A DNA stretch of 64,000 bases from Flavobacterium panacagri (GCF_030378165.1 NZ_CP119766.1:744001-808000), one strand, 5' to 3'. Positions 1-9,192 are shown, counted from the stretch's first letter. Translations and numbers: made by a program. The notes: generated by a model not told the origin, from the sequence alone.

Positions 1-2998
1 TTTCTAAAAAAACAACTCTGTCTGGCTTTAAAATTCTTCCTTCTTTCTGAACAATGGTCTGTTCGTTTAAAACCGTATGACTTCCATCAAAACAGACTGC
101 CAATTCAGGATGATTTACAATTTCACTTAACGTATTCAAAACCTGATCGCCCTGATCATAAGTTACCAAGCCATTTTCCAGTGCTTTTGTTACCGCCAAA
201 TCAATATCTGACTTATCTTTTACAAAAGCCAAAATTTCATGCACAACATTCCCATAAGAAATTGCTTCCTGCTGGTGCGTTCCCCACATTAAAGCTTCTC
301 GCTGGGCAATTTTTATGTTTTTCGGATTTAAAACTTCTTTTACTATCGGAATTGATTTTACCAAATCGACAGTTTTAGAGGCTTTCGAAAGCCTCGTTTT
401 ATCACCGAATTCATAATTTAATTTTGTTTCATCATAAACTCCTTCATTAATTAAAAATTTAATAAAAAAAGAAGCCATATTATTTGGATACTCCCCATCT
501 TTTCTTGCCTCAAGAGACTGAGAAATCACATACAATTGTTCTTCAGCACGAGTTAATGCAACATAAAGCACATTGATATTATCCAGCAATTCTTCCTGTT
601 TTTTCAAATTAAAAACTGCCGATGCACTTTCTCCAAAACTTTCCACAACACTGCTGTTATCTACAAGTGCTTTCGGAACTCCTAAATCAACTTCGTCTGT
701 ATCCAACCATAGTTTATCTTTTGGTTTACGATTATAATCTTCGTCTGCAAAAGGCATAATTACAACTGGAAACTCCAATCCTTTTGATTTATGAATGGTC
801 ATAATACGAACTGCATTATTCCCCTCTGGCGACGGAATACTATATTTCTCTCCATTTTTATCCCAAAAAACTAAAAAATCTGCCACGCCCGACTGATTCC
901 TGATGTCACGTTCCAAAACAATATCCAGAAAAAATTGAACATAAGCATTACCTTCTGACGGAAGAATAAATTTAGAAATTATAATCTCCACTGCTTCGTA
1001 TAGAGATTTCTTTCGAACATCTTTAAAAGAAAAAGAAACATCAAAAGTCAAAAGCCAGTCTTCAAATTCTTTTTCTATTTTATGATTCATTCCCATCGCA
1101 ATGAAATCATGAATTGGCATTGCCAAATCTTTGGTTGAAGATAAAAAGTGAAGGAAATTTGCTTTTGATTCTAAATCAGCACTATTACTCAAATAACGTA
1201 GTAAATGAACAATCAACCGAACTTCTGAAGCATTTTGAACCATCAAAGTCTCAGAAGACAAAAGAGGAATTCCCTGCTCTGTTAAATAATTTGCAATTGC
1301 AATTCCCTGACCTCTTTTACGAGTTAAAATCACAATATCTTTATATTCGAATCCTTGCTTTACAACTTCATGAATTGTATTTAAAGTTGCCAAAACATAC
1401 AAGTCAGATTTTTCAACCGTTTCTTCTTCATCCGCAAATTCATTTTTTTCTGCAACAGGAAGAAAAGAAATATTGACATACCCCCCTTTTTTCGAGTTTG
1501 TATTTTGAAAACTGTGATTCTCATATAAATCTTTATAATCTTCATTCGAAAACTCAGCAGAAATGAGTTTAAAAAAAGCATTATTAAATTCAATTACTTC
1601 ACTGTAACTACGGTAATTTGTATTTAAATGTCTAATCTGTTTATCCGGATTATTGAATGGATTTACCTCTTTGCTTAATTCAATAAATTGCTCTGCTTTA
1701 CCTCCGCGCCAGCGATAAATGGATTGTTTCGGATCACCAACAATCATCAGAGTTCCTTTATTCCCGAAATCATCTAAACCTGAAAGCGAGTTATCTATTA
1801 ATGGAATTAAATTCTGCCATTGCATCTCGGAAGTATCCTGAAATTCATCAATAAAAAAATTACGATAACGCTCTCCCAAACGCTCATAAATGAAAGGCGC
1901 CGGCTGATTCTGAATTTCTCGGTGAATAATGGCATTAAATTCAGAAATAGACAAAATGTTTTGTTCTGACTGAATTTTCGACAATTCATTACTAACCGTA
2001 TTCAACAAAGAAAGCGGTGTGATATTTTTCAAGAAAGCTTTATAAAAATCCCTTTTTTCAAAGTTTTGATAAACCTCTTTCAAAATCTGAAGCAGTTCAG
2101 GAATAATATTTTCTATTAAGGCTTTGTCTTTTGCCGTTTTATTAATCACAATATCTTCAAACTCATGAAAAGTTTTATTCTTCGGATTGAATCTTCCGTC
2201 ACGAATCCCTTCTAAATGATTTGGAAAAGTTCCTCTGGAAAATGATTTCAGATCGATTCCGTTTTTATCAATCAATTCAATTGCTTTGACAGCCAGCCCT
2301 GCATTTGTATCTTCCAACTCTTTGCAAAGCGCCTGCATCTTCTTTTTAATCTCAACAAACTCTCCAATCGTTTTATCCTGAAAATGCAGAATCTCATTCC
2401 GATTGTTTTCATTTAAAACCAATCTTCCAGTATCGAGAATCTCGCGCGAAATATCCCAGCTTTTATCATCATCGGTTTTTTCCATTGTAAAATCGATGAG
2501 CAGTTTGGTCAGCGTCTCATCTTCTCCTGCCTGTGCAATAATGGCATCAACCGCTTCAACCAACAAATTCTCTGTATCCAAAGTAACTTCAAAAGTCATC
2601 GGAAGATTTAAGTCATGCGCAAAAGCGCGTATGACTTTGTGCGTAAATTTATCAATAGTCGAAATATCAAAAGCAGCATAATTATGAATTAAGTGTTTTA
2701 TGATCTGCTGTGATTTTGTTTTAAGCTTAATGATTGAAAGTCCAGTTTCTCGAGACAAATCTTCCATTAAATCAACCGCCTTTGAAGAGGGATCGTCTTT
2801 GGCGAATTCAGACAGATTGCCAACAATACGGCTTTTCATTTCATGAACTGCCTTATTGGTAAATGTTATGGCAAGGATATTTCGGTATGCATCATTTTTT
2901 GGCGAAGAAAGAATAATCTTTAAATATTCTTTAACCAATGTATACGTCTTTCCAGATCCTGCAGAAGCATCATAAATAGAAAAAGACGGACTTTGCAT
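1..2998 (-). CDS. UvrD/RecB-like (AddA-type) helicase, 3' end cut by window edge
   Basis: This is a superfamily 1 DNA helicase likely used in double-strand-break end processing. About 999 residues are visible, from an ATG at 2998 to the left edge. All core motifs can be read: Walker A ASAGSGKT at residues 11-18, ITFTNKAVHEM (Ia), IDEFQDTSEMQW (II, about residue 386), VGDPKQSIYRWRGG (III), HKSKGLEF (V, about 733) and YVALTRAEEQLYV (VI, about 813). RecB/AddA proteins usually carry a C-terminal PD-(D/E)XK nuclease domain; that part would lie beyond the edge, so nuclease activity is unproven here. No partner gene (AddB-like) is visible. An inverted repeat lies just upstream, between it and lspA. 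The helicase assignment is secure; the exact subfamily is inferred. Confidence 0.9.
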   Translation of the reverse strand, partial: MQSPSFSIYDASAGSGKTYTLVKEYLKIILSSPKNDAYRNILAITFTNKAVHEMKSRIVGNLSEFAKDDPSSKAVDLMEDLSRETGLSIIKLKTKSQQIIKHLIHNYAAFDISTIDKFTHKVIRAFAHDLNLPMTFEVTLDTENLLVEAVDAIIAQAGEDETLTKLLIDFTMEKTDDDKSWDISREILDTGRLVLNENNRNEILHFQDKTIGEFVEIKKKMQALCKELEDTNAGLAVKAIELIDKNGIDLKSFSRGTFPNHLEGIRDGRFNPKNKTFHEFEDIVINKTAKDKALIENIIPELLQILKEVYQNFEKRDFYKAFLKNITPLSLLNTVSNELSKIQSEQNILSISEFNAIIHREIQNQPAPFIYERLGERYRNFFIDEFQDTSEMQWQNLIPLIDNSLSGLDDFGNKGTLMIVGDPKQSIYRWRGGKAEQFIELSKEVNPFNNPDKQIRHLNTNYRSYSEVIEFNNAFFKLISAEFSNEDYKDLYENHSFQNTNSKKGGYVNISFLPVAEKNEFADEEETVEKSDLYVLATLNTIHEVVKQGFEYKDIVILTRKRGQGIAIANYLTEQGIPLLSSETLMVQNASEVRLIVHLLRYLSNSADLESKANFLHFLSSTKDLAMPIHDFIAMGMNHKIEKEFEDWLLTFDVSFSFKDVRKKSLYEAVEIIISKFILPSEGNAYVQFFLDIVLERDIRNQSGVADFLVFWDKNGEKYSIPSPEGNNAVRIMTIHKSKGLEFPVVIMPFADEDYNRKPKDKLWLDTDEVDLGVPKALVDNSSVVESFGESASAVFNLKKQEELLDNINVLYVALTRAEEQLYVISQSLEARKDGEYPNNMASFFIKFLINEGVYDETKLNYEFGDKTRLSKASKTVDLVKSIPIVKEVLNPKNIKIAQREALMWGTHQQEAISYGNVVHEILAFVKDKSDIDLAVTKALENGLVTYDQGDQVLNTLSEIVNHPELAVCFDGSHTVLNEQTIVQKEGRILKPDRVVFLE

Positions 2999-3053
2999 AA
3001 TTTGATTTTTTTGTATCGTAAAAATAACACAATAAAATTAAATCCCAATAATG

Positions 3054-3116
3054 AAAAATTCCAAATTCTAACATCTGTTTGCTGCGAATGCCTCAAATAT
3101 TAGAATTTGGAATTTT
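3054..3116. terminator. Inverted repeat downstream of lspA
   Basis: A 17-18 bp near-perfect inverted repeat (arms 3054-3071 and 3100-3116, core TTCCAAATTC) lies between the lspA stop and the helicase start. It uses the same CCAAATTC vocabulary as the hairpins at 14855 and 29697. It probably terminates lspA transcription. The 28-bp loop is long, so it could instead be a dispersed repeat. Confidence 0.45.
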
Positions 3117-3138
3117 GAAAATTTTAGATTTTTTAAAT

Positions 3139-3744
3139 TTATGCGTGTTTTGGAAATGCTTTTTTATTGAAGACCAAAAGTATACCTACTCCGGTAGATA
3201 TTGCCATATCGGCAACATTAAAAATAGCATTAAAAAAAGCAAAGTGCTTTCCTCCGAAAATAGGAAGCCACGTTGGAAGATTACCTTCCCAAATAGGAAA
3301 ATAAAACATATCTACAACCAAACCATGAAACCAAGTTCCGTATGGAGCTGGAGAAAAGATTGTAGCCAAATTATGCGTACTGTCGTCAAAAATAACTCCG
3401 TAGAAAACAGAATCGATAATATTTCCTGCCGCACCAGCAAAGATTAAAGCAATAGCAACTATTAAATAAGTAGATTGGCTTTTCTTCACCACATCAGAAA
3501 GCCACCAACCGATTCCGAAAACCGCAAAAATTCTAAAAACAGTTAAAATCAGTTTTCCATATTCTCCTGGAATCTTTGTCCCCCAAGCCATACCTTCATT
3601 TTCGATAAAATGAATTTTGAACCATTCAGCCCCCATCACTTTTACCTCTTCACCAAGAACGAAATTTGTCTTGACATAAATTTTAGAAAGCTGATCTATA
3701 ATTAAAACTAGGAATATAAGGAAATACGCTTTTCGTAATGACAT
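3139..3744 (-). CDS. lspA: Lipoprotein signal peptidase (signal peptidase II)
   Basis: This inner-membrane aspartyl peptidase cleaves prolipoprotein signal peptides before the lipidated cysteine. At 201 residues it is longer than the roughly 160-residue E. coli enzyme, and the extra length lies in the periplasmic loop. The two catalytic aspartates fit D111 in GAAGNIIDS and D179 in NVADMAIS, and the conserved segment IENEGMAWG is present near residues 47-55. Four hydrophobic membrane segments are visible. In many bacteria ileS and lspA are adjacent; here a small gene and the Roadblock pair separate them. A TATTTTTG box on the minus strand at 3764-3771 could be its own promoter. Several lipoproteins in this window are potential substrates. 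Confidence 0.95.
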   Translation of the reverse strand: MSLRKAYFLIFLVLIIDQLSKIYVKTNFVLGEEVKVMGAEWFKIHFIENEGMAWGTKIPGEYGKLILTVFRIFAVFGIGWWLSDVVKKSQSTYLIVAIALIFAGAAGNIIDSVFYGVIFDDSTHNLATIFSPAPYGTWFHGLVVDMFYFPIWEGNLPTWLPIFGGKHFAFFNAIFNVADMAISTGVGILLVFNKKAFPKHA

Positions 3745-3763
3745 TTTATTATTTTTTGATGGG

Positions 3764-3771
3764 CAAAAATA
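3764..3771 (-). promoter_or_regulatory. Putative lspA promoter, -7 box
   Basis: The minus-strand sequence TATTTTTG fits the Bacteroidota -7 consensus TAnnTTTG and lies about 20 bp upstream of the lspA ATG. No convincing -33 TTG was seen at the usual spacing. Confidence 0.4.
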
Positions 3772-3788
3772 GCAATTAAATCAAAAAA

Positions 3789-3808
3789 AACGCTCCCAAG
3801 GGAGCGTT
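3789..3808. terminator. Intrinsic terminator between the 72-aa gene and lspA
   Basis: A perfect 9-bp stem (AACGCTCCC / GGGAGCGTT) with a 2-nt loop is flanked by A-rich and T-rich tracts on both sides. It sits downstream of the small gene ending at 3864 and could act in either direction. Confidence 0.8.
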
Positions 3809-3863
3809 AATTGTTTTTTAATAAACTAAACTTAGTTTATCTGCTAATGTAAAGCCAGGGATT

Positions 3864-4082
3864 CTATTTTTGCACAGGCGCTTTCGCAGCTGTTTTTGCT
3901 GGACTGTCGGAGAAAAAATCTGAGATAGATTTGAATATCCCTTTACTTTCTTTTCCGGCAGCAAGCTTCTTCGCTTCACCTTTTTTAACATCTGCTTTAA
4001 ATTTGATGCGCAGTTTTTCAAAATCTTTCATTCTGCGCTCTACGTCAGAGTTTACTTCCTTGAATTTCAATACTTTAGCCAT
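3864..4082 (-). CDS. Small basic hypothetical protein, 72 aa
   Basis: The function is not recognised. The protein is 72 residues and lysine-rich (MAKVLKFKEVNSDVERRM at the N terminus), with a probable helical, charged first half, a short hydrophobic patch near IFKSISDFF and an Ala/Lys-rich tail. There is no signal peptide or membrane segment. An overlapping 67-residue frame on the same strand shows no protein-like character. The gene has its own downstream terminator (3789-3808), so it is probably transcribed alone. Its composition could suit a nucleic-acid- or ribosome-associated protein, but that is a guess. Confidence 0.65.
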   Translation of the reverse strand: MAKVLKFKEVNSDVERRMKDFEKLRIKFKADVKKGEAKKLAAGKESKGIFKSISDFFSDSPAKTAAKAPVQK

Positions 4083-4153
4083 AATGTAAGTTTTTTACAG
4101 TAAATAATTTAAATTATTAACGATTTGGTACTACAATGATACATAATTTAATT

Positions 4154-4161
4154 TATATTTG
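4154..4161 (+). promoter_or_regulatory. Putative promoter -7 box for the Roadblock pair
   Basis: TATATTTG matches TAnnTTTG exactly, about 100 bp upstream of the ATG at 4264. A TTTG at 4124-4127 is about 26 bp upstream, longer than the usual -33 spacing. If used, it gives a roughly 95-nt leader. Confidence 0.4.
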
Positions 4162-4263
4162 TTAAACAAAATTAACACTTGTTTAGGATGATTCAAGATT
4201 AATTTTAAAACCAAATACCAAAAAAAACTAAATTTAACATTCCTCCCTAAATCCTACAAAATC

Positions 4264-4620
4264 ATGAATGAAATCACAACTACACTGAATGACTTTCTTG
4301 TCAGCACAAAATCCACAGCAGCATTAATCTTAAACGGAAAAGGAAAACTAATCACTTCCTTAAACCTTGATTACGGAGACAGTATCGCCGCTATGAGCGC
4401 CGCAATCTTATCAATGAGTGAAAAATTCTTAATTGATTTAGAAAAAGGCTCTTTAAAACAATTGTATCTAAAAAGCGCCGAAGGCGTTATTGTTGGAAAC
4501 AAAATCAGCGGTTCCAATTTTATCGTTGCCTTTTCAAAAGAAGGAAGTAACCTAGCATTACTAATGCGTTCAACAGAAGAAGTTTCTGCTGAACTAAGTA
4601 AAAATTCCCTACTGAAATAA
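4264..4620 (+). CDS. Roadblock/LC7-like protein 1
   Basis: This 118-residue protein has the size and secondary-structure pattern of Roadblock/LC7 (MglB-like) domains: an N-terminal helix, the strand pair AALILNGKGKLITSLN, a long helix AAMSAAILSMSEKFL, then strands around SAEGVIVGNKISGSNFIVAF and a C-terminal helix. Such proteins usually regulate small Ras-like GTPases (as MglB does MglA) or act as scaffolds. No GTPase gene is adjacent. It is soluble, with no signal peptide. It lies 33 bp upstream of a second protein of similar size and fold pattern, and both share a downstream terminator, so they probably form a two-gene operon. The family call is good; the partner is unknown. Confidence 0.75.
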   Translation: MNEITTTLNDFLVSTKSTAALILNGKGKLITSLNLDYGDSIAAMSAAILSMSEKFLIDLEKGSLKQLYLKSAEGVIVGNKISGSNFIVAFSKEGSNLALLMRSTEEVSAELSKNSLLK

Positions 4621-4653
4621 CATACATCTATTAACAAACAAACCCACATCACT

Positions 4654-5034
4654 ATGAGTAATGACTTTTTAAACGTGTTTTTAAATGAAATGAAAACTAA
4701 CGTAAACGGCTTTATTGCTGTCGCTGTAACAGAGATTGAGTCTGGATTAAGCTTTGGAAATTTAACAGTCGATCCAGGTTTTGACCCAGAACTTGCCGCA
4801 GCTTATAACCTCGAAGTTGTAAAAGCAAAACTAAATGCCGTAAAAGCACTAGGTCTAAACCAGGATATTGAAGATATTTTGATTACACTTTCGAATCAAA
4901 TTCACATTATCGATATCTCTCCAAATAAAAAATTCATGATCTACTTAGCTGCAGATGCATCAAAAGCTAATTTAGGTATGACGAGAGCTATTTTAAGAAA
5001 ACACAAAGCTGATGTTGAAAAAAATCTAGCTTAA
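4654..5034 (+). CDS. Roadblock-like protein 2
   Basis: This 126-residue soluble protein follows the first Roadblock-like gene by 33 bp. It has an alternating pattern again: helix, strand GFIAVAVTEIESGLSFG, helix ELAAAYNLEVVKAKLNAVKAL, strands DILITLSNQIHIIDISPN and KFMIYLAADASKANLGM, and a C-terminal helix. This resembles a Roadblock-fold protein, although sequence similarity to its neighbour is weak by eye. The two may form a heterodimer. A strong terminator follows at 5058-5082. No catalytic residues are recognised, so a regulatory or structural role is inferred. Confidence 0.6.
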   Translation: MSNDFLNVFLNEMKTNVNGFIAVAVTEIESGLSFGNLTVDPGFDPELAAAYNLEVVKAKLNAVKALGLNQDIEDILITLSNQIHIIDISPNKKFMIYLAADASKANLGMTRAILRKHKADVEKNLA

Positions 5035-5057
5035 TAACTTTACTTTTCTTTACTGTT

Positions 5058-5082
5058 GAACTGTCTCTAACCAAGACAGTTC
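5058..5082 (+). terminator. Terminator of the Roadblock operon
   Basis: A 9-bp stem (GAACTGTCT / AGACAGTTC) with a 7-nt loop is followed immediately by a run of Ts. It lies about 25 bp after the second Roadblock-like stop codon. Confidence 0.85.
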
Positions 5083-5232
5083 TTTTTTTTTGCACAGTCT
5101 CAGACTAATACCTTTTCATTCTTACAAAAAAATACAGGCATTTTTGAAAGCAAATTTTAGAAACATAAACATTTTCTTTCAAACCAAAAACACGGGAAAC
5201 TAAGACAAATCATTAAAACATTAAACAAAAAA

Positions 5233-5254
5233 AAACGCCCCTAAAAGGAGCGTT
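5233..5254 (-). terminator. Terminator downstream of the ileS/TraR unit
   Basis: A 10-bp stem with one mismatch (AAACGCCCCT / AGGAGCGTTT) is flanked by a long A tract on the left, which reads as a U tract for minus-strand transcription. It sits 20 bp beyond the TraR-like stop codon. Confidence 0.75.
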
Positions 5255-5273
5255 TAATTGGAGTTTATTTTTA

Positions 5274-5654
5274 TTATCTCTGCAAGTTTTTAGCTTCGAT
5301 ACTCATTGTTGCATGAGGAACGATTTTAAGCCTTTCCTTGCTAATTAATTTACCTGTTACTTTGCAAATACCGTATGTTTTGTTTTCAACACGGAAAAGT
5401 GCGTTTTTTAAGTCACGAATGAATTTCTCTTGTCTGATAGCCAACTGAGAGTTCGCTTCTTTAGACATGGTCTCACTTCCTTCTTCAAAAGCTTTAAAAG
5501 TTGGAGAAGTATCATCAGTTCCGTTATTCAAATCGTTCATATAGGCACTTTTGATCAAATCAAGATCTTCTTGCGCTTTTTTAATTTTTGCTTGGATTAT
5601 CTCTTTGAACTCTGCTAAATCTGCATCAGAGTATCTTGTAATTTCATCTATCAT
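5274..5654 (-). CDS. TraR/DksA-family protein lacking the zinc-finger cysteines
   Basis: At 126 residues this has the DksA/TraR layout: an N-terminal coiled-coil region (roughly residues 10-90) and a C-terminal globular segment. In zinc-binding members four cysteines appear as CxxC...CxxC. Here the equivalent stretch reads YGICKVTGKLI and then ATMSIEAKN, so only C97 remains and there can be no C4 zinc finger. DksA proteins bind the RNA polymerase secondary channel and alter rRNA and stress promoters; whether this one does so is inferred. It starts 6 bp after ileS on the same strand, so it is co-transcribed with it, with a terminator downstream. Confidence 0.85.
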   Translation of the reverse strand: MIDEITRYSDADLAEFKEIIQAKIKKAQEDLDLIKSAYMNDLNNGTDDTSPTFKAFEEGSETMSKEANSQLAIRQEKFIRDLKNALFRVENKTYGICKVTGKLISKERLKIVPHATMSIEAKNLQR

Positions 5655-5660
5655 GTTTAT

Positions 5661-8600
5661 CTATTTTGAAATTAATATCATTGTTTTAATATCATCAAAC
5701 TCAATTTCTGTGCCGTTTTCTAAAGTGTCAACAAAAACTAAGTCGTCTGTTAATGTTTCAGACTTAATATACTCTTCGTTTTTCAAAATGGCATCTTCCA
5801 AAATACCATCTCTTTTTATTTGTACCTTAATTTTATCAGTAACCTCAAATCCTGAATCTTTACGGATATTCTGAATTCTGTTTACTAACTCTCTTGCGAT
5901 ACCTTCATTTTTTAATTCTTCAGATATTGTGATGTCTAACGCAACTGTTATTCCGTTTGAATTTGCAACCAGCCATCCTTCGATATCTTGTGATGTTATC
6001 TCGACGTCTTCTAGTGATAAAGTTACATTATTTCCAGAAATAACAATATCCAGCGTTCCCTGCTTATCCAGCTGATTGATTTGTTCTGCAGAAAAACCTT
6101 GTATTTCTTTGGAAATCAACCCCATATCTTTTCCAAAACGTGGGCCAAGAGCTTTAAAATTAGGCTTAATCTGCTTTACTAAAATACCTGAAGCATCGTC
6201 TAAAAGTTCGATTTCTTTCACGTTTACTTCAGCTTTTACAAGGTCAGAAATAGCTTCGATTTCAGTGCGCTGATTCTCGTCAAGTACTGGAATCATTACC
6301 TTTTGCAGAGGTTGACGAACTTTTATCATCTCTTTTTTACGTAGTGACAAAACCAAAGATGAGATTGTTTGCGCCTTCTGCATTTTGCTTTCCAACGTTT
6401 TATTAACAAAGTTTTCGACAAATTTCGGGAACTCAGCCAAGTGAACACTAGCAAAATCCTCGGTTCCCGTAGAAGCTGTCAAATCTCTGTATAATTTATC
6501 CATAAAAAATGGAGCTACTGGAGCGCTTAATTTACTGATTGTTAGCAAACAAGTATAAAGCGTTTGGTAAGCTGCAATTTTATCTTTTGCATATTCACCC
6601 TTCCAGAAACGACGACGGCATAAACGAACGTACCAGTTACTTAAGTTTTCCTGAACGAAATCAGAAATGGCTCTTGTCGCTTTCGTTGGCTCATAATCTT
6701 CGTAGCATTCGTCAACAAATTTGATTAACGTGTGCAATTCAGAAATAATCCATTGATCGATTTCTGGTCTTTCATTTAACGGGATTTCTGCTTCAGCATA
6801 TTTAAATCCATCGATGTTTGCATATAACGAGAAGAATGAATAGGTATTGTAAAGCGTTCCGAAGAATTTACGTTTCACCTCAGCAATTCCTTCAAGATCA
6901 AACTTCAAGTTATCCCACGGATTTGCGTTCATGATCATATACCAGCGTGTAGCATCCGGACCGTTTTCTGCAATGGTTTTAAATGGGTCTATGGTATTTC
7001 CTTTACTCTTAGACATTTTAATTCCGTTTTTATCCAGAACCAAACCGTTTGAAACTACATTTTTATACGCCACTTTATCAAAAACCAAAGTTCCGATAGC
7101 GTGTAAAGTATAAAACCATCCACGTGTCTGATCTACTCCTTCGGCAATGAAATTCGCTGGAAAATCTTTGTTCCCATCAATTTTATCTTTATTCTCAAAA
7201 GGATAGTGCCATTGCGCATAAGGCATTGCTCCAGAATCGAACCAAACGTCGATTAAATCACTTTCGCGCTTCATTGGTTTTCCAGAAGCAGAAACTAAAG
7301 TGATGGCATCAACAACATTTTTGTGTAAGTCAATTAAATCATAATTTGACTCAGCCATGTTTCCTATTTCAAAACCTTTAAACGGATTCTCTTTCTGAAA
7401 ACCTGCTTCAATAGATTTTTCGATTGCAGTGTACAATTCTTCAACAGAACCAATAATAACTTCTTCAGTTTTATCTTCTGTTCTCCAAATTGGCAACGGA
7501 ATTCCCCAATATCTAGAACGAGATAAGTTCCAATCGTTGGCATTTTTAAGCCAATTTCCAAAACGTCCTTCACCAGTAGATTTAGGTTTCCAATTGATAG
7601 TTTCGTTCAGGTCGAACATTCTATCTTTTACATCGGTTACTTTGATAAACCATGAATCTAGAGGATAGTATAATAACGGCTCATCTGTTCTCCAACTATG
7701 TGGATAACTGTGCACGTATTTTTCAACTTTAAATGCTTTGTTTTCTTCTTTCAAACGAATTGCAATTTCAACATCTACAGATTTCTCCGGAGCTTGTCCT
7801 GCATCGTAATATTCGTTTTTAACGTATTTACCCGCTAAATCACCTAAATGCGAAGTAAATTTTCCTTGTAAATCAACTAAAGGAACAGCTGTTCCGTTTT
7901 CGTCCAAAACCAACATTGGTGGCACTTCTGGTTTTGCTTCTTTTGCTACTTTAGCATCATCAGCACCAAAAGTCGGCGCTGTATGCACGATTCCAGTTCC
8001 ATCTTCTGTAGTAACGAAATCTCCGGAAATTACTCTAAATGCATTTTCAGCATTTTGATATGGCAATACATAAGGCAGTAATTGCTCGTAACGGATATCA
8101 ACTAAATCTGCTCCTTTTGCTTCAGTCAAAATTTTATATGGCAATTTTTTATCGCCATTTTTCACATTATCAAAATCAGCATCATCTTCGCTTAAGAAAT
8201 ATCCTTTTCCGAATTGTTTTCCAACTAAGTTTTTAGCCAAAATTACATTGATTGGCTCAAAAGTATATTGATTGAAAGTTTTAACCAAAACGTAATCGAT
8301 TTTTGGACCAACTGTCAAAGCGGTGTTTGATGGAAGCGTCCAAGGTGTCGTCGTCCAAGCTAAGATGTGAATATCTCCAAATCCTTGTAAAAAGCTAGGA
8401 ATTGTTTCTGGCAATGTTTTAAACTGGGCTACAATTGTAGTATCGGTAACATCGCGGTAAGCTCCTGGTTGGTTTACTTCGTGAGAAGACAATCCTGTTC
8501 CTGCTTTTGGAGAATACGGCTGAATCGTGTATCCTTTGTACAACAAACCTTTATCATAAATTTGCTTCAAAAGCCACCAAACCGATTCCATGTATTTTGG

Positions 8601-9062
8601 TTTGTAAGTCACATACGGATCTTCCATATCAACCCAGTAACCCATTTTTTCGGTCAAGTCATTCCATACGTCCGTATAACGCATAACGGTTTTTTTACAC
8701 GCTTCGTTATATTCTTCGATCGAAATTGTTTTGCCAATATCTTCTTTTGTAATTCCTAATTCTTTTTCAGTACCCAATTCTACAGGCAGACCGTGAGTAT
8801 CCCATCCGGCTTTTCTTTTAACCTGAAAACCTTTTTGAGTTTTATATCTGCAAAAAATATCTTTAATCGCACGCGCCATCACGTGGTGAATTCCTGGTAA
8901 TCCGTTTGCTGAAGGCGGCCCTTCAAAAAATACGAAAGGCTCAGCACCTTCGCGAGTGGTCACACTCTTTTCAAATATATTTTCTTTCTTCCAAAAATCA
9001 AGAACTTCAGACGCTACAGTTGGTAAGTCAAGTCCTTTGTATTCAGTAAATTTTGTACTCAT
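5661..9062 (-). CDS. ileS: Isoleucyl-tRNA synthetase, long (type 2-like) form
   Basis: This class I aminoacyl-tRNA synthetase charges tRNA-Ile. It has 1133 residues; classical bacterial IleRS is about 940, so this matches the longer eukaryote-like group common in Bacteroidota. The HIGH-type motif reads GIHHV at residues 57-61 within PPSANGLPGIHHVMARAIKD, and KMSKS is intact in GIKMSKSKGN near residue 686. The CP1 editing domain lies between them, including the segment AWTTTPWTLPSNTAL. Anticodon-binding and C-terminal domains follow. A TACTTTCG box (minus strand, 9087-9094) is a near-match to the -7 promoter. Type-2 enzymes are generally less sensitive to mupirocin, a family-level expectation here. 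Confidence 0.97.
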   Translation of the reverse strand: MSTKFTEYKGLDLPTVASEVLDFWKKENIFEKSVTTREGAEPFVFFEGPPSANGLPGIHHVMARAIKDIFCRYKTQKGFQVKRKAGWDTHGLPVELGTEKELGITKEDIGKTISIEEYNEACKKTVMRYTDVWNDLTEKMGYWVDMEDPYVTYKPKYMESVWWLLKQIYDKGLLYKGYTIQPYSPKAGTGLSSHEVNQPGAYRDVTDTTIVAQFKTLPETIPSFLQGFGDIHILAWTTTPWTLPSNTALTVGPKIDYVLVKTFNQYTFEPINVILAKNLVGKQFGKGYFLSEDDADFDNVKNGDKKLPYKILTEAKGADLVDIRYEQLLPYVLPYQNAENAFRVISGDFVTTEDGTGIVHTAPTFGADDAKVAKEAKPEVPPMLVLDENGTAVPLVDLQGKFTSHLGDLAGKYVKNEYYDAGQAPEKSVDVEIAIRLKEENKAFKVEKYVHSYPHSWRTDEPLLYYPLDSWFIKVTDVKDRMFDLNETINWKPKSTGEGRFGNWLKNANDWNLSRSRYWGIPLPIWRTEDKTEEVIIGSVEELYTAIEKSIEAGFQKENPFKGFEIGNMAESNYDLIDLHKNVVDAITLVSASGKPMKRESDLIDVWFDSGAMPYAQWHYPFENKDKIDGNKDFPANFIAEGVDQTRGWFYTLHAIGTLVFDKVAYKNVVSNGLVLDKNGIKMSKSKGNTIDPFKTIAENGPDATRWYMIMNANPWDNLKFDLEGIAEVKRKFFGTLYNTYSFFSLYANIDGFKYAEAEIPLNERPEIDQWIISELHTLIKFVDECYEDYEPTKATRAISDFVQENLSNWYVRLCRRRFWKGEYAKDKIAAYQTLYTCLLTISKLSAPVAPFFMDKLYRDLTASTGTEDFASVHLAEFPKFVENFVNKTLESKMQKAQTISSLVLSLRKKEMIKVRQPLQKVMIPVLDENQRTEIEAISDLVKAEVNVKEIELLDDASGILVKQIKPNFKALGPRFGKDMGLISKEIQGFSAEQINQLDKQGTLDIVISGNNVTLSLEDVEITSQDIEGWLVANSNGITVALDITISEELKNEGIARELVNRIQNIRKDSGFEVTDKIKVQIKRDGILEDAILKNEEYIKSETLTDDLVFVDTLENGTEIEFDDIKTMILISK

Positions 9063-9086
9063 TTTATCCTTTTCTTAAACGAGGTG

Positions 9087-9094
9087 CGAAAGTA
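9087..9094 (-). promoter_or_regulatory. Putative ileS promoter, -7 box
   Basis: The minus-strand sequence TACTTTCG differs from TAnnTTTG at one position and lies about 25 bp upstream of the ileS ATG. It is tentative. Confidence 0.3.
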
Positions 9095-9192
9095 AGGAAT
9101 TTTGAGTAAAATAGAGAAAATATGATGTAAAAAAGACCGATTTCAGGAAATTTCAAGTAGATTCCGCAATAAAAAATGGCCTTTTGGCTGAT

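Noticed and set aside
1114..2681. Several open frames of 60-120 aa opposite or overlapping the helicase
   Set aside because: The helicase reading frame runs through the whole region with all SF1 motifs.
3079..3447. 122-aa open frame on the + strand
   Set aside because: It lies antisense to lspA, whose motifs are clear; the composition is not protein-like.
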